A stretch of 64,000 nt of DNA from Acanthosoma haemorrhoidale (GCA_930367205.1 OV884011.1:168465226-168529225), one strand, 5' to 3'; shown: positions 33,467 through 46,600, counted from the first letter of the stretch. Notes: generated by a model from the letters alone, not told the origin. Translations and numbers: made by a program.

Positions 33467-36400
33467 ATATATAATAGACATTGTGGAAATTTAGAAGAAG
33501 GAAATGATGGTTTTATGAATAAAAATAGTTGTAATGTTAAAAATCTAACTATTTATTGGCTACATCTTCCAGTGTGCTCAAACCCCAATAAAAAGCCGAA
33601 AAAGAATTCATTGCCAAGCTGGTAAGGCCTTACTGCCGAGATAAGTGAGCACGATCAATATATTCAGATGGACCTCAAGCATTAAATCGGTTCTTTGAAC
33701 CTGGTTTGGAATCTGAAACTGCCTCGTACCTCCTTCATAGAGTGGTGTTCTTATCTCTGAGGGCCGAGTGCTTGTAAACAGCAAACTCGCTGGCTACCAT
33801 ATTCACCGATCAGGACTTCAGGAGAATGTGATCAATCCAATCTGGCAAAATAGATACAGTATTTCTAAGAGGCAATGCTTTGACAATGTAGTTCTCTTGC
33901 ATGCAAGGAGTGTCATTAAATGCAAGAACAGGCAATGTATGGCAGCTGTACTGAATAAATGAATCACAGAGCACTTTTGTTAAAGCTGAACAACAGCTAG
34001 ATTGTTCAATTGTAGCCTGCTTGCTCGCCTGAAAGGAATGGATCGCTTTGACTCAGACATTATTGAACAACAAAACATTATTTCACATCTAACGTTATTC
34101 ATGGTTTGAAACAGTGTGCTTTCCTGAATTTACTCTCATTCGAAATATCAGAATACCATAATTAATTTTCGATATTCTGAACTCCTATTTAAGATTAAAC
34201 TCAGTTGTTGTTCAGAGCTAACCACTGCAGTCGATAGAAAAGTAATGAGGATCACCAAAACGGTCCAATATCACCGATACAGTTTAGGAATTATAAAACC
34301 CTAATTACATATTGAAACCTGCAAACACTTGCTAATTACTAAATCAAGTTATTTGTGGTTAACTTGTATGGAATTTTATAAAAACATTTAGAAAAATGTA
34401 TTATTGAATTATAATGGGAATCAATTCACCTTTTAAAAATACACGAATACAAAGCTAAATTATAAATTTAGATTGTCTCTTATACTTTTATTTATTAAAA
34501 CCATTTTGTTCTGCTTCTTTCTTTCTTGCTGTGTATATTCATGTCACAAAATTGGTATTGGTTTCTGCAAAATTACTTTCGTTGTCTATATTATAATGAG
34601 GTTCATTAGTTATTTCAGGTTTATTTCGGCGTAAACCCTCAGGTCCTCCGAAGTTTGTACATTTAAACTGAATTAACAGCCCACCGATGTGGGCCTGAGA
34701 GGAGGCACCCCAGTCCCACATGTCAGGAGGTGCTTATAAATGGATTTTTATTATGAGTAAGTAATGTGTTTTGTAATATAGTTCTTTTGGGCAATACCTC
34801 TGATAATTCCTTTAGAACCATATGAATATATTTGCGAGCAATCTAAGAAGCAGAATTCGCATGTGACCTCAGCTGTTAGTAAGTACTTGTTTAAAAGGAA
34901 AAATGTCCCTGTTTTATATTTGAAAAATGGTCGCCTGTCAAAACGACAGCACTTATCCTGAAATATATCTGCCAACATATTTACTATGTAGCCAAGAAAA
35001 CTGACCTAGTGAATATTTCCACCCGATCATACCTAATATAATAAATATATATATATATATGTATTTAAAAATACTTTATTTGATATAGGGGATCTTAATT
35101 GCAACACATTTGCAGATAACATTCTCCTACACAAGTAAATGATAATAAAATAGCTCCATAATCGTTAACAAGAGTACATATAATGAAAAAATCGTTATTG
35201 TGGTGTTTACATACACAAACAATTTTTACAACCATTTCAGTTATAGATTCTCAGTCGAATTCACATATCAGTTTTATATTGCCTGTAGCGTCGCTAGATT
35301 ATATACAATGTGAAATTTCGTATAAAAGGTATATAATTCAATACAAGTACAATGATACTTTACTATTGTTTGAAAAGACTCTATGAGGTGACATTGTGGT
35401 ATTCAGCCACTCACCATATTTATAATTATAAGTAAATATAGTTTCCCCCACTCTCGGGGGGATGGTCCGAAAAAAAACTTGATTGGTACCAGGCATCGCC
35501 GCAATTATGGTCGAATTTTTGGATTTGTATGTGCAACCTGAAGCATATCGATTAATAAGATGATAATAATTAATAATGACAGAATAATAGATAATAATAA
35601 TAATTTAAAAAATAGTACCTTTTGGTTTTCACCAAATACACCAAAAATAAAAGATGGGCTCTAATTACAACAAATTTGATAGTAAAACTCTATTCTAACA
35701 GCATTGAGTCCTTATTTTAGTAGAGCACGAGATAAAATTGGCTTAATCTTATGTCGCCTATACTCCTCACTTTCACTCTAAAGGAAAATGTAATTTGTTC
35801 CTTTATCAATTTATTTGTTTATCTAACATTAGTTAAAACTTTATAACGGAATCTATTACGAATACAAATGTTCGTAGAATTTGTGTTGGTGCTAATCAAT
35901 ACAATATAACAGCTTCACATATTGTGTACAATGTCCACATAATAAAATAAAAAACGTCAACTTTAAGCACTTGTGATTGAAAACACCTTTTTGCATGGTT
36001 ATCATTAGATAAACAAATATATGGCAGAGCTAAGCCTTGCACAATGACTCTGTCCACAACAGATAACAAATGTTGTTTTTAATATATTTCGTGTTTTATC
36101 TTCTAGCACGTTTTGACTTGTGAGTGTGTTAACAGTGTTCCGTGTAACAAAGCATTTTTTATGACTCTACTCCATGAAGCTCTGGTGGCTGCTTTATATG
36201 TATTTGGTCATACTATCACAGGAATGAAAGGAACTCTCTATTGGTTTGTAATCGTCAATACTGACATATTAAAGTGCCTGAAAGTGACACCAATGGCCGC
36301 ACTCTGTGCCTAGATCAGTGATGGCCTGCCAGAACTATGCAGAAGACAAAGACCCTCGCAGAAAGCTATCTGGAAGATCCTCAGCCTTTGTCGTAGATCG

Positions 36401-39400
36401 TGACGAGCGAAGAGATGCAAGATATAATGCCATCATCTTCGGTTTTATTTCAGACTCCTAAGCTGGCTTATTAATAACCTTCTGACAAAGGATAAACGGC
36501 AGGTCGCCATTTTATATCCTTTGTCTTCGTCACAAAGGACTTTTTGTCTTCAGTGAAACATTGCTGGCCCGGGTTTGAGTCCTTCGGTCGGCGCTATATC
36601 TTTCTTTCGCTAATTCTGTTCGTTTCAGTGTTGCTGCAAGTAGCTAACGGGAGCTTTAGCGTCTTAGAGAGCTTCAAGATTTACTTGTATGCGAGTCCTA
36701 CGTCTTTAATGTTTTGTTGGGGGAAAATAATTCCAAATTTTCGATAGATTTTAAGCGATCGACGATAATAAGATACGTCAACTTATTTACTCAACTTTGT
36801 TATCATTCTTTGGTAGCCGGATTGTCTTAATGTTCATGTTTACTTACGTAAAGTGTAACTAATGGGAAAGTAGAGGGTGTCAGAGAAAAATGTAACCACA
36901 CATATTAGTTGATGAAAATTTTTTTTTTGAGAAATCGTCTTCTACAACGTCTTCACGCATCCGGTACAATTCCAACCTTTTAACAGATAATAATTATTCA
37001 TGTTCTGCAACACATTTACTAGTGCACATTTGGAGATAAAAAGAGCACGATGTAATACTGCTTGAGACCTCGTTAGCTCCGGAGGGGTTGTTGCTTGGAG
37101 AGAGGCTAAAAAGAAGAGACGAGATCCGACAATGGAAGAAGCGGCCTAGACTACAAAGACCCTGGGTCCGTGCCCGTCCACACGAGGCAGGCATTGGTTC
37201 CGCTCGTAAGACCTCTCCTGACAGAGCGCACACCCTCCAAACGACAAAGGACAGCCGCTGGGTCTGCACCCTACAGGAATCTGCATACTCCAAGGACAAT
37301 CTCCGTTTTCCAGGGCTATGTCCAAGGATTTCTGGGAATTAGATCTCTTTAACGTGGACGTCTTTTTCCAAAATGTCGGAAGTTGGTTCCGTTGTATATC
37401 TGTGCACCAGTAGGTGGGAAGGTGCATTCCTTCATCACCTCACAACTGTAACATCAGAGGAACTAGGAGGTGGTGTAAGCACGATATAAAATTAGCGCCA
37501 GTGTGGTTTGTTTCATTAATAGATGGTATATCTATCCAAAAATTACATTTTTTATTATCCTCACTTCGGTCAAAATATAAATGTGACTATCAAAGGCTAA
37601 AACAAGAAATGATAAAAAACGTGAAATAGAAGGTACATCGCGTGTTGAACCCAGGCTGGTAGTTCTTTAAGGGTTTCCAGGTGGTGAATAACACAGATAA
37701 AATACCTTTAGCGTGGCTGATATCAGGGATAGCATAATATAGTGGTACATGATTAAATTAACGTTAATTTACGTTTAGTAAAAATAAAATATTTATTAAT
37801 AATATTAATTACCTATAATTTTAGTTTTTATTCATGATTTTTTCTAAAATTGATAAACCTTAATAAAATGAAACTAAATATTTTTCAAAACTCAATTTTA
37901 GCATGAGTTTATTTTATTCTAACTAAACATTTTTTTTTTACTTTCAGTTATATTTTATGATAATTTATTTGTGATCTTAAACTTCTGTTAATTTCGTCGC
38001 TAATAATGCCGCCGCAAACGTTTGTATTTCAAACAAATTTCCGTTAGTATTTAATTCTAACTTAAATGTTTTTTTAGTTTTATTCTATTTTCAATTTCAA
38101 CCTACTTTCTTTGAGTTCTAATGTTAAATTATTAAATCCACTTGATTTAGTTTGATTTTTAGTTGTCTTCAACACTGGTTGAGAAACTACACGGTACCGA
38201 TTGTAAAATCTAGCAAAAAAATAAATAAATTTGTGGAAATTTTAAAGGTTGAAAATTGTTAACATAAAGACTTTTGCCAATGGGCTTTGACTCCAAAGGG
38301 CATGTGCCATCCTGAGTTCAGAACAAGATTAGAAAAGTTTATTTTTAATTAATTTCCGACTCCTTAATTTTCTTTGTAGGGCTGTTGTGTTTAACTCTGC
38401 CAGAATCGCTACATTAATTGTAATGTTGATATTTGTACAAACACTACTCAAAACAGCTGTTGCGTAACTATTGTCCAGTGAAATCATATTACATATTATA
38501 TAATCAGGGCATAATCCCACATAATATGACAGGAAAATATGTATCAACTACCGAATAATTTTCATGTTTTAGACAGGATGTTTGATGTAAATTTCATGGC
38601 TCAGATGAAAAAATGAATATCAGATGACACATAGAGAGAGAAACAGGGGTGGAGACACTACGGTTTCTGTACATAACGGAATTCTAACACTCCATATGTC
38701 AGACCACAAAAGGAAATGCCTCGGTTCCATTCCCGAGAAGGGAAAACTTTTATTGATCATGTTAATTTATTAGCATGTTACTTCTAGCAAGTTTCAGTTA
38801 TTGCATTTCTCTTCACTATCTACTCTCTGTTCTTCTTCTTCTTATTATTATTGGTTCTTATTATTGAGTGTAGTATCGTTTGAGGATGTGGTTTGGGTTT
38901 TTTTTAAATGACTTGTGGAGTTATTTGTAATCGGGACGCAATCCTTCTTGTGAAGAGTCAAGACGTCTGACCTCTGCGGTTTTTCCGGTGACGTATTTCG
39001 GAGAATAGTAATCATAAGTTCTCTTACGGGACGATTTATTATTAGACGGGGAAACACAAGGTGTTTATATCAGCCGTTAACACCATTAATGCGAAGTTCG
39101 CAACTAGCGAACAAATATCTGACATTCCGTTGATAATTTTTGCAAAATGTATCAATTTTCACGCTCTTCCTGCCACAGATTTAGGTATGTTCGTTCTACG
39201 TGCCAAAATCCGAAACCCTCTGCCAAAAAAAAACGGAAATTTTCTTTTTCTTAGGGACGACATACATATAGAAGACATTTGATGACCTGTACATGTTACT
39301 AAGAACAACTACTTCTAGATCATTCTCACTCAACATAAGTTCCATTGAAAGCCTACTGATCATTTGGCCAAGTTGAATGCTTGAAGACCTCACCAGGAGT

Positions 39401-39419
39401 TCCTAGTTCCTTTTTTTCA
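33467..39419. other. Unassigned AT-rich DNA
   Basis: No protein family recognised. A TA repeat lies at about 35,040-35,061. GC-richer islands occur at about 36,300-36,480 and 37,050-37,345; the latter has overlapping frames of about 60-100 codons on both strands without domains. A stretch at 33,560-34,090 is less AT-rich but has no recognisable frame. Confidence 0.4.
35195..35400 (+). repeat. Dispersed repeat D, copy 2
   Basis: Bases 35,278-35,375 match about 7,870-7,965 in the same orientation, including the CCTGTAGC.TCGCTA block and AGTA.AATGATA. The rest of the element is not resolved. Confidence 0.5.
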
Positions 39420-39542
39420 GGAATGTTCCTCTATGTCGGCTTTAGTAGCTCGAGTACTATAGAAAGTTGAATGCCTTCTGTATCCTGCTTTATCAATGTG
39501 GAGAGTCAGTCACGTAAGCAGGTTCAAAGTAAGGTAAAATAC
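39420..39542. repeat. Left arm of a 115-120 bp inverted repeat
   Basis: It contains CGAGTACTATAGAAAGTTGA and TTTATCAATGTGGAGAGT. Its inverse partner is at 41,490-41,602, on the other side of the mariner. The arms are clearly similar but not identical. Confidence 0.75.
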
Positions 39543-39989
39543 GAGGAAGACCACAAGGCGATTGTAGAAGAGAAAGAATGCATTTCTTGTTGTTATTAAT
39601 CCTTATTTAATCCGACATCAGTGTCAATTGACTATTAGCGACAGCATTATCTATTTAAAGGTGTCGTTGGAAGCCAGTTCATCCAAGGCAGTTCGACCTG
39701 TTATCACGGAATTTCTTTGGCTTTGTTCTTTGCAGTCATATTGTTCTCTGTCGATTAGTTCGGAATTTACAACACGCAGCGATGACGCGATGATCGGTTT
39801 ACGGTGCATTATCACACTCCATGTATTCCCATTCATGCATGGGATGGAGGGCAATACAATGGCATTTTACCTCCTCTAGTGAGTTTGTGGATTTTGGATA
39901 GTGTGATCTTTTATCTATCGGTTCTGAACGATGTTAATCTCGCCGAGCCAGTTCGATGCATTTTAATTAATTGTAATACGAGGGTGGTC

Positions 39990-41283
39990 TGAAAATTTTC
40001 CGACCTAACAAAGATACAAGACGTTTTTTCAGAAAAAAATTTTTTTTTTCAACATAGTCTCCTTGTAACTCTACACACTTCTCCCAGCGATGCTCCCATC
40101 TCTGTAACCCGTCCAAATAGTACTCGGCGTTTTTCTCTGCAAAATAATCGTTCACGAAGGTGATTGCCTCTTCATTTGACGAAAATCTCTGTCCTCCGAG
40201 CGCAATTTTTAGATGAGGGAACAAAAAGAAGTCGCTTGGGGCTAGATCTGGTAAGTAAGGCGGATGGTCAAGCAGTTCAAACCGTAATTCATGGATTTTC
40301 GCAATGGCAACCGCTGAGGTGTGAGACGGTGCGTTGTCTTGGTGAAACAGGATTTTCTTTTCTGCAAATGTGGGTGTTTTTCCGCAAGTTCTGCCTTCAG
40401 CTTGTCAAGTAATGGTGCGTAGTATGCTCCTGTAATGGTTTTTCCTTTTTGAAGATAATCAATTAAAATAACTCCATGACTATCCCAAAAAACAGTCGCC
40501 ATTACTTTCCCAGCCGAAAAAACAGTTTTTGCTTTTTTTGGAGCCAGTTCCCCCTTTGCAGTCCACTGTGTGTTTCGGGCGTATAATGGTGTATCCAAGT
40601 TTCATCCACAGTAATTAATCGGTGCCAAAACTCGGATTTATTGCACCTAAACTGCGCCAAAAGAGCGTTGGAAATGTTCATTTGAACACCTTTTTGGTCT
40701 AACGTGAGCAAACGCGGCACCCAACGCGTGGACGGCTTTCTCATCTCTAAATGTTGATTTAATATGTGACAAACACGTTCTTTTGACATGTTCATAACCT
40801 TTTTTTTTTTTTTTTTTTTCAAAACCTCTTTTTTGATAATATATATACAATGACAAAAATAAATAAATAAATTTGGAATTACAGCGGCCTCCTCGTGCTT
40901 CATTCGCAGATGCATATTAAGGAGTGCATAAAATATAATACTTTCAGATTCATAACCTCTGCTATCTCTCTCACTTTAATTCAGCGGTCATCTAGCACCA
41001 TTTGGTGAACTTTGGCGATGTTTTCGTCGGTAGTTGCAGTTTTTAGACGTCCCGAACGTTCATCGTCTCCCAAGCTCTTACGACCACGTTTAAATTCAGC
41101 TGCCCAAAATTTCACTGTGGTAAATGATGGTGCAGAGTCCCCATACACAGAATCCAACTCATCTTTGGTTTGCGTAGGCATATTGCCTTTCAAAAACAAA
41201 TATTTAATGACAGCTCGATACTCGATTTTGTCCGTTTTCATAAAAACACTCAAACGACTGTTACACAACAACAGCGCGTCCAA
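39990..41283 (-). pseudogene. Mariner transposase (DD34D), disrupted
   Basis: The transposase would cut and reinsert the element. Read on the minus strand, the N-terminal helix-turn-helix region is intact from 41,283 or just downstream (YRAVIKYLFLKGNMPTQTKD to NIAAKVHQM-type sequence, here ENIAKVHQMVLDDR). A nonsense codon follows LDDR at 40,981-40,983. A 149-bp retroposon interrupts the gene at 40,800-40,948. Downstream are WVPRLLTLDQK, the first catalytic Asp in TVDETWIHHYTPET, a frameshift, the second in VFWDSHGVILIDYL, another frameshift, then the HQDNAPSHT-type block and the third Asp in LAPSDFFLFPHLK. Family length is about 345 aa; all domains are present but in several frames. The N-terminal ATG cannot be fixed, because a few extra residues precede the usual start. 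Confidence 0.9.
40800..40948 (-). mobile_element. Poly(A)-tailed retroposon inserted in the mariner
   Basis: A 149-bp sequence ending (minus strand) in A20 is bounded by the 9-bp duplication TTCATAACC (40,791-40,799 and 40,949-40,957). Removing it restores continuity of the transposase helix-turn-helix region across the site. Its body, with ATGCACTCCTTAATATGC, resembles repeat B (9,890-10,115 and 22,070-22,382). It therefore entered the mariner by target-primed reverse transcription. Confidence 0.88.
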
Positions 41284-41489
41284 AATGGGTGAAACTTTGG
41301 TGAGTAACTGTCAACAGATGAACAACGAAATTCACCAGCTTCTATTTACGACTGCTGCTATCTTCATGTTGAGGTCGGAAACTTTTCAGACCACCCTCGT
41401 ACATATTTATGAATTTTAAAATGGGTTTTATTACATGATATTCAACTCTTGTTAAGTGTTAGAGCTGAAAAGGTTCCCCATAACTTCCT

Positions 41490-41602
41490 TTTACCCTACT
41501 TTGCTCTTTTCGTGAACTCTCCACATTGATAAAGTAGGATATTGAAGTCATTCAACTTTCTATAGTAGTCGAGCTACTAAAGCCTACATAGAGGAAGTAC
41601 CT
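41490..41602. repeat. Right arm of the 115-120 bp inverted repeat
   Basis: It is inverted relative to 39,420-39,542, with TCAACTTTCTATAGTAGTCG and CTCTCCACATTGATAAAG. The arms lie about 440 bp and 90 bp outside the mariner ends, so they are not the mariner's own terminal repeats. Confidence 0.75.
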
Positions 41603-42860
41603 TGCTCACAAGACGACAAAATGGACGGTCATATCTCAAGATGACCTCTTATTTGTGAGAACGTGCCGTATCTTGGTGAGCCATGTGATAGTGTCGCCAG
41701 AAGCCGGAATACAAAGAGACCATTCTTAGTGAGCGTCGTCTCCACCTCCTCGCACGGCCAGCATTCTCAGCAATTGCTAGGCACCATGGTCCGCAACCTC
41801 CAAGACTTCGCTGAAGATGTCGAAGGATATTTTCATTGTCAAACATTTAGGACAAACGCTACAACTCAGATCGGAAGTTTTCACAAACGAAGGTGATTGT
41901 AGCGTGCACGATTACCCCATATAAATAATGTTATTATTTGTTTTGAGTCTCAATTTCTCAATTTCAAGTTCTCAATTGGTCAATCTCCTACAACCGAGTT
42001 AATTTTGTCTTAGAGATTATTGAACACATTATTTTGTCCTGTAAACTTACTATTCGTCATATATAATATTGCTTTGAACAAATTATCAAATCGGTCATTC
42101 ATTTCTAATAATTATTTTTTAGTTCAACCCCACATTTTCTTTCAGTATCCCCACACACATCCACCACGCCAACTATTTCACTAACTGAACTTCTAAACAT
42201 TAGTTTACTTAAAGGTTCCACCGTTATGTACACTCGTGAGAAAATATAGGCATTCTTATCAGCTAATCTTATTACTACAATATGTAATGACTTTATTTAC
42301 TCACTCCATGCTATGGTTCAAAATTTGAATTAGTACGCGTTAACGGTGTGGCGTGGTCAATGTGATATACCCGATTATTTTGTTTATTTTTATAATATTA
42401 AATTATTTTACAATCAATCTTGCTCAAGTGTATATTACTCTTATACTAAAGGTCCATATATAGTGGAAACAGCAGTAAATATTCAATGATTGAGTTTATA
42501 AGATTGATATAAGCTTATTAGCGGTGACTCATGGTTGATCGATAAGGCTACCATAATACCAGCTACTTACTAGCTTATTCATCGAAGACTGCTTCACGAC
42601 TCAACGATCGTTTAGTGTCAGAGCAAAAAGCCGAAGAGTAACTTCTAACTTTTCTGCCAGACACTCACTCTGTATTAAAGTAGAGCCCCACTCATCCATT
42701 AAGTGCCAGCTGGCCTTATTGTCTGATTTCTACCAGGCTGGAAATTGAAGTGACTTATATACTTTATAGACACTTATTATTAGACATTTAATTATCTCTA
42801 TTGTCCCCGTTGCTTACCTGAGAGCTTTCTTTTTTCCAATGAATTCTTTTTTTCTTTCTT
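41603..42860. other. Unassigned DNA
   Basis: A GC-richer segment lies at about 41,660-41,890; the rest is AT-rich. No gene recognised. Confidence 0.4.
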
Positions 42861-43682
42861 CTTTTTGGGAATAGGGACCCAACTGACATCTAGCATTGTT
42901 TGGGTTATTTTGCCACCTTTGACCTTCCCTGTAATGTTTTTATCTATATTTATGTTTACTTTGTGAGCCTTGGTACCTGATAATATTTCAGTTTAGTTTT
43001 GTGATCCTCAAGGGAAACATGCCGTTATTTCATTTAGCTGTTGAAGTAGATGCGAAGGAAAAAGCTGTTTGGTTTCTTCAATCTAAGGGGGTATTGCATA
43101 GTAGAAAAATGTGTTCTAATGGCCATCAAATGAAACTTTATCTAGGATGAATGGAGATGCAACGCGAGAGGCTGCAAACCAACCTTTGCATTGAGAAAAG
43201 GAACATTTTTGGTAAAAAGTAATTTACCATTTAATAAATTTATTATTTTGGTATAATGCTGGACAAAAGAATATACACCTACTAAATTTTGTCAAGAGAA
43301 ACTAGATTTAGCAACCAATACTATTACAGATTGAAAAAATATGTTTCGAAAAGTTTGTGCAGATCATTTATTAAGACAATTCAGAAAGGAGGGCCAGGGA
43401 AAACAGTTGAGATAGACGAATCGACTTTTTTAAAACAAAACAGAACATGGTACAAGAAGAAGTTTGATAGACTCATATTTGTGTGAATTTTTATGGCGCA
43501 ACAGAAATAGTGGTAATAATTTGTTCAATCAATTAATAAATGGCATTGTAAATATTTGCCCACCAGAATAATTATGCTCAAAAACTAAAACATATTTTAC
43601 TAAACAATTTCCCTGAACCTTTCATTTACAGATAGACTAGAGAAATGATTAAAAACAATCAGGGGTCCCTATTCCCAAAAAG
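42861..43682 (+). mobile_element. Merlin-type DNA transposon remnant
   Basis: The ends CTTTTTGGGAATAGGGACCC (42,861-42,880) and its exact reverse complement at 43,663-43,682 form 20-bp terminal inverted repeats around an 822-bp body that contains Merlin/ISXO2-like transposase pieces. The 8-9 bp target duplication expected for Merlin was not evident by eye, so the exact outer boundary may lie a few bases inside. Confidence 0.8.
43019..43485 (+). pseudogene. Merlin (ISXO2/IS1595-like) transposase fragments
   Basis: Starting at the ATG at 43,019, the frame gives MPLFHLAVEVDAKEKAVWFL and then MCSNGHQMKLYLG before a stop. In the next frame DEWRCNARGCKPTFALRKGT follows. CSNGH.M plus WRCN...C is the four-cysteine-like zinc ribbon found before the catalytic domain of ISXO2/Merlin transposases. 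Farther on, GGPGKTVEIDESTF holds the first catalytic Asp block (VEIDES). The rest of the catalytic domain is lost or scrambled, and the usual length of about 270-300 aa is not reached. The copy is dead. Confidence 0.75.
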
Positions 43683-46600
43683 ACCCAGGATTAGTTCTGT
43701 AAGGTTCCAACCGGCCTTATTTGTCGACCCAACATTTACCTAAATACTTCTCAAGCCCTTTAAGGTTAAATAGCCTCTACCTGGGCATTGCTTATTCGTT
43801 TCCATCGTTGTCCTGTCTCAGGGCCTTTCTCTTATGAATGTGTATATAAATCACTGCACTATTTCAGAACGGGATCCTTATGAAAATCCTTGTATACTTT
43901 TTTTTTGCTAAATTTATCTACATTACAGACGTATATATATACGCTGTTATAAGTTGCAGTTAAAGCAAACAACTTTGACCTAATAGATCTTTTGAGTCTA
44001 TATCCATGATTTGTTTTTTAACTAAACATATGTTTAACATTAAAGGACAATACAAGCATATTCATATGGGCTTACAACGGGCTCCTTGTACTGGAAAGTG
44101 CGAGCTAAAAGTTGGTCGATAATTTTTGCTTTATTGCCAGTTTATAATAATTTAATAATGGTATAATTTAGTAGTATATGGAGGGAGAAACATGATATGT
44201 TTTTATAAAAGGGAGCTAGAAGAGAAGAGGTTAGAAAGTATAGTTGTCGGGCCTAAACTGTTGGTAAGTGTTGGGTGTCGGGGGATACAATGAAGGAGGC
44301 AGAGAAGACTACAAAGGGAACAATGGACATACCTCTGCCATTGAGACCTTCGAGATACGGACTGTCGAGGGCAGGTACGAGGACTATGTCCCTCAAGGGA
44401 GGCAAGGAAAAGGGAAGGGACCATATTTTGCCATTTATCTTAGCAGAGCTTACACAGGTATAGAGCAATTTCAGGTACAACTGTGCTTTAGGCACGATTC
44501 CAATTGTAGAATATAGCTATATTTGGAAACGTGGTTGAAGTTATCACTGTAGTAACATGTTTATAATTTGCCGATATCGTTCCTGAAATAAATAACATTT
44601 CTGAAAACTTTGACAGTACATTCATGCTTTCAACACGAGATAAAAGACACAATGACTCAGATTAGATAAGCTGGCCGGGGGGAGGTGGGGGTGTTGCTAC
44701 ACTCATGCGGCACAGATCGTTTCGACTATTCTTTACACTTATAATATAAAAATGCCGAAAAAGTAACTGTGCCAGGAATGGAACCTGGAACTCTTCATCT
44801 CCATTCCAATTAGACTCTGCCCTGTAGGCCAATGATATATTCTCTTTGGCAGTTCTCATGTCCAAAGTCATACCTATCATGACGTTAAATATTGCATGAT
44901 TTAATAATATTGTGCAGACAGTTGCTATATTGCTAGTATTATCTGTTCGAATCACCAATCTACATACGATTGTTAATTACAATATTTGGGGTGTGGTTCT
45001 TTAATATTGCTTTCAAACCTTGCGCCAGTGCGCTGCGTTTGCACTTATGATTGATTACTTTTCATTGCTTTTGTCCAGTTTAGTGAAAATAACCTATTAC
45101 ACGATGCAGTAAATAAATGCAGTAAGTTAAAGTTGCAGCCTGTCGTAGTTGAGTACTGAAATAATCCGTTCTAGTCCAGAAAATAATCTATGTTATATTA
45201 GTTAAGACTCAAAGTTTTAGTTTTTTATTTAAAGATGGTATTTTTTTTATGTAATAAAGCTTTACTTCTTAGATACTTTGTTTGTTTTTTAGTTAGAGTT
45301 TGCCTCGTGATGCCATTGTGAACGTATACACTGAGACATGTGGTTCTGTGTAAAGTTTTTTGGAACGTTTGAGCTATCGACTGATCTAACCCAAGTTCAG
45401 TTTGTAGAATTATAAGTATGTTGCAGAAACTGTCCAAAACAATTGATTCAATCTATACCCCTTCCACGTACATTTTCTAAAAATGTTACATTTGCCTATA
45501 CGTGATAATGGATGGAAGAGTCTGCGCTAATAAGGAATTTACCTCTTTGTCACTAGCGTACAAACAGGGTCAATTTATGCTGATCGTATGTTCCTAACTC
45601 TCCCGTTCATATTAGCGATAGTTACAGTTATAAATTACACACGATTACAATAATTAACAGGTATCTGTAAGTTGCTAATTGTAAATTTGAATATCGGCCA
45701 TTGAATGAACTTGAGGTCAATTGCAGTCAATTAGCGACGACAATTTGCAATTGCTCTTCCCACGCTCGCGCATTCACGACCATGTCTGCATACACGCTCT
45801 CTCTGTCTCCATGCAACCATTATAGCCATATAGCTGTACACATGCATTATGTATCTGCCATTCGAGCATACATAAATATTGCCGTTATCATTAAGTACTT
45901 TGTCACTAGAGCTCGAATGTCTAGGTCTTTATTTCCCAGGGCACAGATCACAAAAATAAATTTATAGATCTAAATAGGAGCTTAAGAAATTCATTAAAAA
46001 TTAAACATTATAAAGCAAGCTAGAACTAAATATTGATTAAAAATAGAAACGATAAGTTGGTCATGCGCCTATCATGCCTGTAATCAAGGTTTCAGTATTT
46101 TTTTTTTCTATGGCGAATGAATAGTCCTCCTAAGCAAGCAATGACTCGTTTATTATTTTACAATCGCCTGCCTGTTACATTGCTTAGTTGAGTCGTCACT
46201 TTCTCAAACCAGCCGTGAGTTCGTATTCCGTGGAAATTACAAACCATTTTGTTCATGTCAAATCTTAAATTATGATATTTAACTTTACAATATAAATAAT
46301 TAGTTAATTTAATTAAATTAATCCAATTCAAAGGGAAAACTTAAAATAAATCTACTTTAGGGTGAAATTGTAAAAAATAAATTAGTTCGCAAGACCAATA
46401 TTGTATTTTTGAACTAAAAAAAAAAGTTTATTCCTTTAAATCCAAGCCTTAATTATCATGATTGAAGAAAGAGCGGCATTGACAAAGACAAAGCTGGAGG
46501 CGAAAGACAGATCCCTGAAAAAAAACACAATTTACCAGAAATTAAACAAATCCGTTCACATCATGAATCAGTATTACTGACCACTGCACTGCATAGAAGC

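Larger units (their letters stand above)
39979..41399 (-). mobile_element. Mariner transposon with terminal inverted repeats and TA duplication
   Basis: The termini are CGAGGGTGGTCTGAAAA at the left and TTTTCAGACCACCCTCG at the right. They continue for about 27 bp as imperfect inverted repeats and are flanked by TA on both sides (39,977-39,978 and 41,400-41,401), the target duplication of Tc1/mariner elements. The 1,421-bp length includes a 149-bp later insertion. The transposase gene inside is broken, so this copy could move only with help from an active relative. Confidence 0.93.

Noticed and set aside
36560..36600. B-box-like GGTTTGAGTCC as a SINE or tRNA
   Set aside because: One mismatch in the B box, no A box, no cloverleaf and no repeat partner seen.
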